Source: Luzula sylvatica (lineage: Eukaryota > Streptophyta > Magnoliopsida > Poales > Juncaceae). Taken from it: a stretch of DNA of 64,000 nucleotides. Below are positions 56,650 to 64,000 of this stretch, one piece after another (the stretch's first letter is position 1; the number at the start of each line of letters is the position of its first letter). A program made the position numbers and the translations under genes. The notes under the pieces were generated by a model that saw nothing but the letters and a program-made list of their open reading frames with translations, ran no database searches and was not told the origin of the DNA. The stretch spans positions 2,366,001-2,430,000 of the forward strand of contig OX326958.1 of the NCBI GenBank assembly GCA_946800325.1, in the 5' to 3' direction.

Positions 56650-57423
56650 CCAATTGAAGCCAATTTCGAACTTCCAGCAGCAAAATCTCGAAGCCAATTG
56701 AAGCTAATCTCCAATTGAAGCCAAAATCAGCAGCCAAAATGTTCAATTTGAAGTCAGACAATTACTAAGTGCCTCCAATTCAAGTCGATTTAGAAGTGAA
56801 GTCCAATTTCTGAGATAAGATACAATTGCCCCCAATTGCGAAGTCCAATTTCAGCAATTCAAGTCGAAAGAAAAGTAGAAATTGAAATTGCCCCCAAATT
56901 CAGCAATTCAAGTCAAAAGAAAGCTCCTACAGCAGCAATCCAAGTCGCAATTGAAGTCCAAGTCGAAGTGAAGTCGAAAAAAAGCCCCCAATTCAGCAAT
57001 TCAGCAATTCAAGCTCCTACAGCAATAGTTCAAGTCGAAGTGAAGTCCTGAAGCTTGTGAATTCGAAGAGGAGAAGCACTCTCCCTGGCCCCTGTCATCG
57101 TCGCAGGCTGCTGCTTCGCGTCGCAGTCGTACGTTCAGGTCGCGACGGCAGAGCACAGAACACACAAGCGATCGTCGCTAGGGTTTGTAGGAGGCGGCGG
57201 CTAGGGTTCCTTCGCGCCGTTCGTCCTTCGTCCTTCGCGCCGTTCCTTCGCGCAGCCGTTCCTGCACCGTTCGTCCTTTGTCCTTCGCGTCGTTCCTTCG
57301 CGCTCGCGTCTCCAGGAGGTGCTGCAGAGAGGAGGGGATGGAGGCGGCTAAGGTTTGCCTCCACCCCCAAAATCTCCTCTAGGAGCGGCTAGGGTTTCGC
57401 TCCCTCCTTTCGTCTCTTTCGAG
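56650..57423 (-). other. 5' part of the outer GC-rich retroposon
   Basis: The segment 56650-57050 is a degenerate array of caattcaagtcg / caattgaagcc pieces. The segment 57060-57410 is GC-rich with repeats of cgccgttcctttcg / gtccttcgcg and CTAGGGTTT motifs. Open frames here are compositional, and no known domain is visible. Confidence 0.55.
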
Positions 57424-58056
57424 TCCTCCAATTTTAGAGTTAGTTAGTATATAGAGTTTGAACTCCAATTTTTTTTTTAGGATATTTGCTTCTTAACTTT
57501 TTAATTATGTTGTTTCTGTTTATTTATTTTATATTTCGCTTGTAATCATGACATTGTAAAGATTTATTTTAAATAATGTGTAACGTTTTCGAGTTTTCTA
57601 AAAAATATATATATAGTTTGAACTCACACAAGTAAGATATCTAACTATGAGAGTTAGTTAAAATATTAGAGTTAGTTAGATAGATATAATATCTATATAT
57701 TAATATATGAATTAATTAATTACATACATATATAAACAGGACATTAACATATATAATATATATTTAAAAATATTGACTAATTATAATGGGTAATTAATTA
57801 CTATATAACTAAATAATATATAATAGTTTAGTTAATAATTTTAATACAATATAATTTTTTATTTTATTTAAATATAACTAAAAAAATCTCATTTTAATCA
57901 TGTTACAATTATAGAATAATTTTGTCATTGTAAATATGTTTTTTTGAATTGAAGACCTCCTAATTTTTATCTAAAAATAAAAGGAATAAATAAAGATAAC
58001 CAATACCAAGAAAAGAAAGGAATAAAGAGAGATAAGGACTTATCCCAAAAATTATC
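57424..58056. other. Intergenic sequence, with a possible short LINE 3' end
   Basis: The segment 57464-57605 looks like a small insertion: tttgaactc occurs on both sides (about 57455 and 57616), and the piece ends cgttttcgagttttctaaaaaa, like a truncated plus-strand LINE tail. The segment 57650-57950 is AT-only. No gene is seen. Confidence 0.45.
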
Positions 58057-58456
58057 CCCAACTTATCCTCTGTAGCCCTAGACTCGACTCGACGACGATA
58101 TTTCTGCTCTTCCTTTGCATCTCCCTTCTTCCGATTTCACCGATTCCGGCGATCATCCGAGACCCGCCGTAAGTCCCTACCTACTTCTCGTCTTCTTGTA
58201 CCCGCATCTTCCTAGAAATTTTTGGTTATTCGAATTGATTTGATTTGTTAATTTGTTTTTCATTACCGTTTTCCGAATCAAAGCGACGAGGCTTCAAGTG
58301 AATTCGTGTTCACTTTCTTAGTATTTTTTGCTATTTCCTTCTTTTTGGGTGTAAAATGTGAGAAAAAGTGAGTTCATTTCACAGTAGAGTGAGAAAGAGT
58401 ACTGTACTGTATAAATAATTAATACATGTTTTTAATATGTGAAACAGCAATTAAGC
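58057..58456 (+). promoter_or_regulatory. 5' leader and leader intron of the Myb/SANT-like gene
   Basis: The 58060-58168 segment is C/T-rich like a plant leader. GACCCGCC/GTAAGTCC (donor at 58169) and TGAAACAG/CAATTAAG (acceptor ending at 58447) would remove a 279-bp intron and place the first coding ATG at 58457. Confidence 0.6.
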
Positions 58457-59624
58457 ATGGAAGATACTCCGAATTTTTCTCTCGAAAAGGGAAAATCCAA
58501 AGCGAAAAACAACAGTGGAAATACTCGGTTTCGACGCCAAAACTTCTCGTCGCAAGAAACGTTTCTTTTGTTGCGACTATTACGAGAATTACAAGTCACG
58601 AGTAAACGAGTCGATCCGAGTGGGAATTTCACGCTTGACGAATGGAAAATAATTCATCCATTATACAATGATAAATGCAACGCGACGAAACGCTCTGAAG
58701 ATGAGCTTCGTTCGCGATATAAAACCGTCAAAAAATCTTTTTATCTCTACAAAGATTTAGCCGATAGAACTGGGTGGAGTTGGAATTATATCGAAAATCT
58801 CCCTTCGGCCCCGTCCAAAACTTCCTGGTTCGAGTTAATCAAGGTACGTTAATAATATTAACGATATATTGAATATTTTATGTTATTTATTAATATAAAA
58901 TTTTAATGTGCATTTGTAGATGAATAGTAAGTATAGCGTGTACCAAAGAAAGGTGTTTCCGTGGTACAAGGAGATGGAGGAGTTATGTGGACGAAATGTA
59001 GCTTCGAATGATAACAACGAGGTGGTAAATGTAATCGATAGCTCGAATAGTCGTCGCGTAGACGAAGAATTGGATGGGTTCGAGTTGAATTCTACGCGGA
59101 ATCAAGAATTGGATGCGTTCGAGTTGAATTCTACGCGGAATCAAGAATTAGACCGAGTTGAAAATAATCGCGAAGACCAAATTGGGGGCGAGTCCGAGCC
59201 GCCACGTGCCATGTCATCGTCGCGAAAGCGCGGAGTCGAAGAAATAGGGGGTGAATGTGAATCTTCGAAGAAAAAAAGAAAAAATTCCAAATCAATGGAG
59301 AATCTTTTGCAAAAAGTGATCGAGCAGAACGAACGAATTCTCGAGCAACAAGATGCGCGTAACGCGATTTTCTCGCAATGGGTCGAGTCTCGACCCGATA
59401 AGGTGGACCCGAATGAAGTTTGCAAGGAGATCATGAGCAAGTTGAGCTCGAACGATATAAATTTGGGACCGAATGAACTCACCGCACTTGTCATGGCTTT
59501 GTCGAATCCTTGGATTCGAGCCGTGTTTATGAACGTAGAAGGAGCGCAATTACGAGATTGGATTAACAACTTGCTTAAACCTTCCAACTTGATTAGTAGA
59601 ATGATGTATGGTAGTACATTTTGA
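58457..59624 (+). CDS. Myb/SANT-like DNA-binding domain protein (PIF/Harbinger-associated type)
   Basis: Two coding exons, 58457-58843 and 58920-59624, give 363 aa. GT-AG signals are clear (aatcaag/gtacgt; tttgtag/atgaat). Residues about 25-140 form a trihelix-like Myb/SANT domain (Myb_DNA-bind_3) with spaced aromatics: LDEWKIIHPLYNDKC, SRYKTVKKSFYLYKDLAD, GWSWNYIENLPSAP, SWFELIK ... VFPWYKEMEEL. A basic KKKRKNSKS stretch (about 245-255) could be a nuclear signal, followed by a coiled coil (LLQKVIEQNERILEQQDAR) and a conserved-looking C-terminus. Genes of this class accompany PIF/Harbinger transposases or are domesticated. No transposase is recognisable next to it. Residues about 170-200 contain a 13-aa perfect-register tandem repeat (ELD-FELNSTRNQ). 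Confidence 0.8.
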
Positions 59625-59731
59625 TTAAAATAGTATATTATGATATATTGTATTAAATGGAATGTGTATAGTTTATGTATCGTGTTAATTATTGGTTATA
59701 TGTATTTTATTTTGATTATGTAATTAGGAAT

Positions 59732-59966
59732 ATGGATATGGATTCGAAATTTCGTTTCGTGAATTCTAAAGAAGAGGAACGGTTTTTTCTCACTATGATG
59801 GATGATGATCAAGCGCGTGTTCAAGTAAGGAGTACGAACATGTTGATTCTTTCGTTAATGACTTCGCTAAAATATAATGTAAGTAATAAATTCATGATAT
59901 TTCGAATCATATTTTTATTTGTTTAATTTAATTGAATGATTTCGGCATATTTTCTTGTAGATGTAG
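59732..59966 (+). CDS. Possible small or truncated gene downstream of the Myb-like gene
   Basis: A 49-codon exon (59732-59878, MDMDSKFRFV ... TSLKYN) is bounded by plausible splice signals (taattag before, aatataat/gtaagt after). Splicing to 59961 adds only Met and a stop. The acidic EEER-FFL-MMDDDQA segment loosely recalls the N-termini of Harbinger-type nuclease proteins, but nothing follows. It may be a truncated transposase start, an extra exon of the Myb-like gene, or chance. Confidence 0.25.
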
Positions 59967-61352
59967 CTTAATTTGATATAATTCGTGTTTTGTAGGTATA
60001 AAAGAGAAATCACGAAAAATTCAAGAAGTGTAAATAAAGGTTAAAATTAGAATTTTGGGGGTGCTATCACTTTAGCGAGCTTTTTGTTAGCTTTTATGGG
60101 TTCATTTGTATGGTTTCGAGTTGGATCTGAAAAATTGACCCAAAGTTTGTTTTGACATGAAATCTTGTCATGGTTCGGTTTAGAGTTTGAAACGGGTTGT
60201 TTTCTCAACCCGGGTCCTAAAATTGAGAGAATTTGGGGATGTTACTAGAGACGAACAGATATTAATTTTGATTTGATCGCGACAAGTAAGTTAGCTTGAC
60301 TTCGGCATGTCTTGTGGATTTTCATATATTAAAATAGTATGAAATGTTGTGCTTAAATTTAATGATTCATGTGTTCATCTTCGTTGGCTAATTGATTTTG
60401 TGATAAATCTAGTGCTGTGTTAAAACTCAAAAAGTTTTTGGTTAACTGAAGAAGCAATTAGTGATTCATTAGAATTTTGAATCAGTTGTATTGGTATTTC
60501 GCTACATTTTAATGCATGAACAAACGTTGAGATGGTTCTCCTTGAATTAAGAAGTCCAAAACACTCCACTACAACCCCATAATCCTCCATTAACAAGAGC
60601 TTAAAATTCACAACTTTTCGCTCCTCAAATACCTGAGGTTTCTTGGATCGATCACCGAAACATTTCCAAATCACTCTCCACAACCAACCCAATCTCCCCC
60701 ACGCCTCTTAAACACTCCGAGAAGTTTGTTTTCAAGATTGTCCAGGTTGAACTTTTCTCAATTTGGTGAAAGATTGACATTTCTCAATTTTTAACCAAAA
60801 ATCAGCAAAATCCCACATGTCCAGACCAAATCAAAGGTGCTCAGACAAAAGTGAAATTTCAAAGTACATTCTCAAGTGTATTTTTGGATGTTTACAAGAT
60901 GAATATTACAGAAATAAGATTGTGGATATTCACTCTCTAATATTTTAATTATCCTTCAATATCTTAATTAAACTTTTCTTTAAAAATCTTTAAAAAACGA
61001 GACATATCGGGAAAATGTACTATAGTAAAAATAAGTAGAGAGATATAGTAAAATAATATGCTTACAAAGCATGCATCTATTTAAATAAAAAGTTATACAT
61101 GCATTTTCAATGACATGATCACACAGAGCATTTTCAACTACTAATATGTGCCTCACACGAAAAGCATTTTCAATTACTTGTGAGCTTTTATTTATTAGAT
61201 TTGCATCAAGATTAATATCTTTTAATAAATGATGCATTTTGTTTTTAAATTTTTATGGGGCGTATCATGACAAAGCACTAATCTTGACGCAAATTCAAAA
61301 TCCAAAAAGTCACAAGTACAAGTATGATTTACTTGTACGAGTAAAATAGCAT

Positions 61353-61390
<38 letters not shown>

Positions 61391-61676
61391 AGGAGAGAGA
61401 ACGAAGGAAAATCGCATGATCTAACTTCTTACATTGGAAATAAATAGCATGGTTTAATTATTTGGTTCTTTAGTTTTCCAGACTAATTAATATCAAAAAA
61501 AAGTTTTACACTCCATAAAAATTCTTAAGATAATTGTCACAACGAACTCTCTCAAACGTTGTTAAAACACCCACCAACAAACAAGGACTCGTCCATTACA
61601 AAAATCTCAAGAAAAAACAAGGTCTAAAACGCAAACTCCTCATTCACTGTATTAAACCAAACAAATATACTATTTT
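59967..61676. other. Intergenic region with a CT microsatellite
   Basis: About 1.7 kb with no gene I can support. A 90-codon minus-strand frame (60420-60692) has no recognisable domain. A (CT)n run lies at 61354-61389. RY-like catgcat motifs occur near 61068 and 61088. The segment 61500-61676 is probably the NUP50 3' untranslated region. Confidence 0.6.
61354..61389. repeat. (CT)n microsatellite
   Basis: About 18 CT repeats. Confidence 0.95.
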
Positions 61677-62735
61677 TTAAACCTCCGATTCCTTGGGAGA
61701 ATTCTCCGGTGCGTTCGAAACCTCGTCATTTTCATTTTCGTCCTCTTTATCCCCTTTATGAGCCAACACGACTCCTCGAAATTCATCCCTAATTCCACCA
61801 TCTCTAAATTTTAGGGCAAAAGTGGATAACCCTAAACCTAACCCTAATTCGCCGCCACTATTCAAACACGCAAACGTGACTCCTCTCTTATCCATGTCCT
61901 TGAGCGACATGTCAGCGTATAAATTCGCGTTCAGTACCAACCTATAATTACCTTTGGTACGCATCACTAACCTACCTTTGTTATTTCCTTCGGCCTTGAC
62001 TGGTACGTTCAATTTCACCTCCCCTTTGCCTCTCTCTTTCCACCCACCTTCTAGAAACTCGAAAAGTACCGCGTCAGAACTGAACACCGCCCTTTCGTTT
62101 TCCTCGCCCGTTTCGACCTGTACCTCTTTCAATGTGGAATCGGGTTTGGATCCGAACATCGGTACCGAGTTAGAGAAGGCTGGGAAGGAATCGGATCCAG
62201 ATGAGAAGCCCGTACCAGTACCGGTACTTGCAAGACCACTAAACGCATTTTGCCCACTTGACAACTGCCCGAAAGAACTCAAAGAGGCAGTTGGTACCGG
62301 TACCGGTTCCGGTACAGGTACGGGTTTCTCTTCTTCACCACCATTCCCTGTTTTCTCTTCTTTTTCTGAAGATTGTTTCTCTTCTTCGTCTTTTTCACTT
62401 TTTTCGCCCACTTGAGCAACCGAATCGTCCTTCCCATTAACATTCTCGCCAATTTCGACTTTTTCTTCGATTTTCTGAGAAGTTTCTTCGTCTTTTTCAG
62501 CATTTTCGATTGGGGGAGGAGGTGGGGCCAAGCAAATGGCCGCAAAAGGATTGGCTGGATTTGGTGTTTGCTGTTGAGGCTTAGAGCGTTTCACTTTGAC
62601 GATCCTTCGTTGGGCCATGACTTCTTCGGTGGCCTTTCGAAAGGAACCCGTTTCGGGTTCGGACTCGGATTCATCTGGATCCGGGTTCTCTCTTGTCAAT
62701 TGCGTACCCGCTACCCTCTTCTTCGAGTCCGCCAT
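61677..62735 (-). CDS. NUP50: NUP50-like nucleoporin with RanBP1 domain
   Basis: Intronless 352-aa protein of the nuclear-pore basket, which helps cargo release by binding importin and Ran. The N-terminus (MADSKKRVAGTQLTREN ... ATEEVMAQRRIVKVKRSK) matches the NUP50 importin-binding motif. Residues about 60-145 are acidic and charged. Only two FG motifs are seen (SSFGQL, MFGSKP). Residues about 205-325 form the RanBD (AVLFEFLEGGWKERGKGEVKL ... RLVMRTKGNYRLVLNANLY). A VPVPEPVPVP stretch is encoded by ggtaccggt repeats. On the minus strand, a leader intron (62748-63209; CTTCAG/GTATGA ... CTCGCAG/AGAG) probably precedes the ATG. Arabidopsis NUP50a and NUP50b are the likely counterparts. Confidence 0.93.
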   Translation of the reverse strand: MADSKKRVAGTQLTRENPDPDESESEPETGSFRKATEEVMAQRRIVKVKRSKPQQQTPNPANPFAAICLAPPPPPIENAEKDEETSQKIEEKVEIGENVNGKDDSVAQVGEKSEKDEEEKQSSEKEEKTGNGGEEEKPVPVPEPVPVPTASLSSFGQLSSGQNAFSGLASTGTGTGFSSGSDSFPAFSNSVPMFGSKPDSTLKEVQVETGEENERAVFSSDAVLFEFLEGGWKERGKGEVKLNVPVKAEGNNKGRLVMRTKGNYRLVLNANLYADMSLKDMDKRGVTFACLNSGGELGLGLGLSTFALKFRDGGIRDEFRGVVLAHKGDKEDENENDEVSNAPENSPKESEV

Positions 62736-63300
62736 TCTTAACTCTCTCTGCGAGATTTATAAAAGAAATCTAAAATTAAATTGGTTAAAGAATTTGTAGC
62801 ACAAAGACAAAATTATGTCCCAAATGGAATCAATGTGTTTGTAAAAATGCTCAAAACCCTAGATGAACTGTGTTTTTACAGCAAACCTAAACAATCAGCT
62901 AATTATTACAAATGCTCCTCCTAAAAAACAAAATAACTTTTTAAATCTTCTATCAAGTAAACTATTTTATTGCAAATTAAACAATACTTACTCAACAGTA
63001 ACTACAAATTTTCAATTTGCACGGTATTTTAAGTATTTCTGGGCAAAGAAAGAGAGAAGCGTGTTTGTAAAAAAATCAGACGTGAAAAGAGAAACAACCA
63101 AGCTACACAAACAAGAAAAATGACACAAAAAAACGTCGAAAAAAGCTACGAAGAAAGCAAAAATCAATCTAGCAAAAAGAATATCAGATGCAAAGCGTCT
63201 GATTCATACCTGAAGAAGCTCGTATCAGTGAGGAAAACCCTAGATGAAGAGAAGAAAGAGGAAAGAGAAAAACCCTAGAAAAGGGGAGAACGAATGTGTA
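62736..63300 (-). promoter_or_regulatory. NUP50 5' leader exon and leader intron
   Basis: The noncoding first exon (about 63210-63290) contains CCCTAG motifs. A 462-bp intron separates it from the 12-bp leader part before the ATG. The open frame at 62863-63123 on the plus strand lies in this intron and is not a gene. Confidence 0.55.
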
Positions 63301-63707
63301 CTGATCTGCGAATAATAATATCAACTCGATAATTTTCAAACATGGACATGGTCCACGGTTTCAATACTATACACCGTTTCACTGTATCAATCGAACGTGC
63401 AGCCTCACAAAACCGCAAAATTTCACGTTTACCCCCCATCTAAAACGTGAATACCATGCCCTATAAAATCTATGAAATATCAGCAATACCCCTTGGCTTT
63501 GTTTGGATGGAGGATAGTGTAGGCATAAGTTTTTTGAGGTACAAGAAGTTAATCCTTTTTATCCTTTTATTTTCAATTGGTGTTTGGCAAGATGATAAAG
63601 ATAATAATTGAGATAAGATTGAATATAAAATAAATTATAATACAAATGACTCAAATGCCCTTGTAATTTTTTAGATGTTGTAATTACGAGTCTTAATTTA
63701 TTATCAA
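63301..63707. other. NUP50 promoter side and intergenic DNA
   Basis: No gene visible. Near 63420-63492 the sequence (caaaatttcacgtttacccc ... tatgaaatatcagcaatacc) resembles one arm of the foldback element in alpha-SNAP intron 6, so a decayed or half copy is possible. Confidence 0.45.
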
Positions 63708-64000
63708 CTAGCTTTATCCCCGCGCAATTGCGCGGGATGTTTTTTATATAATTATTTAAATAGGATTAACGCATATGCGAATTAACGCGCATGCGTTTGA
63801 ACTAAATTAATCTAATCATGACATATTTGCAAATATCATGATGTCAATAGATGTATAGGTTCACGAAATTAGTCTATCACGAATATTATTTTCTAATATA
63901 ATTTGTATAAATAACATTTGCTCAGGTGCATCTAAATATGATTAATATAATCAGGACATATTCACAAATTTTAATATGTATGTAAAATAGGAAACAAAGA
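63708..64000 (-). mobile_element. Helitron 3' terminus (element extends beyond the right edge)
   Basis: On the minus strand the sequence reads CCCGCGCAATTGCGCGGG (perfect 18-bp palindrome, 63719-63736), seven bases (GATAAAG), then CTAG followed by T of the host. A GC-rich hairpin a few bases before a CTRR end, inserted beside T, is the Helitron 3' signature. The body lies to the right. The 5' end and any RepHel gene are outside the window. Confidence 0.82.

Larger units (their letters stand above)
47692..57423 (-). mobile_element. GC-rich LINE-like retroposon (minus strand) split by an LTR retrotransposon
   Basis: The left edge is a poly-T (poly-A on the minus strand) preceded, in element sense, by AAAGAGGCTTCGCCTCTTTAG, a hairpin 3' end. 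Both edges carry TTAGAGTTAGT (about 47681-47691 and 57432-57442). Excluding the nested element (48520-56642) it is about 1.6 kb. The 5' part is GC-rich, with CCCTAGCC motifs as in plant LINE leaders. I find no ORF1 or ORF2 domain in it, so it is either non-autonomous or heavily deleted. The LINE assignment rests on tail, hairpin and duplication. Confidence 0.6.

Noticed and set aside
57057..57392. 111-codon Arg/Ala-rich frame
   Set aside because: GC-rich leader of the outer retroposon with short repeats. No domain.
60420..60692. 90-aa minus-strand gene
   Set aside because: No domain, no neighbouring exons or promoter signals that I could support.
62863..63123. 86-codon plus-strand frame
   Set aside because: Lies in the probable leader intron of the minus-strand NUP50 gene and shows no family similarity.

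Overview
The window looks like nuclear DNA of a flowering plant, probably a eudicot. The evidence is AT-rich intergenic DNA, many short GT-AG introns, orthologues of plant housekeeping genes (ATX1/2, VPS52, alpha-SNAP, NUP50), an L1-type LINE with a plant-style zf-RVT C-terminus, Ty1/copia elements with a tRNA-Met primer site, and hAT, Mutator-type and Helitron elements. I cannot name the species.

Positions 1-27130 are a direct tandem array of units of about 4.0 kb. Each unit carries one intronless gene for a 131-residue, probably N-myristoylated protein that resembles the DUF4228/PADRE family. Four copies are intact (ATGs at 3741, 15000, 19065, 23053). The tail of a fifth lies at position 1, and a doubly deleted remnant closes the array near 26910-27130. 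Every unit also holds a GAGTC-rich block, an AT microsatellite of very variable length and a hAT-like element with 8-bp target duplications. Unit 1 alone has two later insertions: a 599-bp hAT MITE (7270-7868) and a 6.6-kb LINE (8056-14683). The LINE has ORF1 on the minus strand and ORF2 on the plus strand, between one 16-bp target duplication and one poly-A tail. That is the structure expected from twin priming (5' inversion).

Positions 27130-29889 hold a decayed copia fragment with a 260-bp LTR, an AT microsatellite and a 160-bp Mutator-type MITE. Positions 29890-44504 are gene-rich. They carry ATX1/2 (minus, 23 coding exons, 992 aa), VPS52 (minus, 19 coding exons, 696 aa) and alpha-SNAP (plus, 9 exons, 289 aa). 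My exon models for all three close in frame. Three of their introns appear to use GC-AG splice sites. The two foldback MITEs in alpha-SNAP introns share a motif with a minisatellite in a VPS52 intron.

Positions 44505-57700 are accessory DNA. They contain a duplicated 0.6-kb block, a possible LTR fragment, a hAT-like element with a poly-G core, and a GC-rich LINE-like retroposon into which an 8.1-kb LTR retrotransposon has inserted (48520-56642). That element has near-identical 1408-bp LTRs, TSD GAAAG, PBS and PPT. It encodes gag and a second protein resembling the plant-transposon Transposase_32 domain, but no protease, integrase or reverse transcriptase. It is studded with more than twenty short palindromes of the form GTCCGTTCGAACGGAC.

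Positions 58000-64000 carry a two-exon Myb/SANT-like gene (plus), an intronless NUP50/RanBD nucleoporin gene (minus) and a Helitron 3' terminus entering from the right edge. The host genes serve independent cell functions (chromatin, Golgi/endosome tethering, SNARE recycling, nuclear pore). I see no operon-like logic between them.
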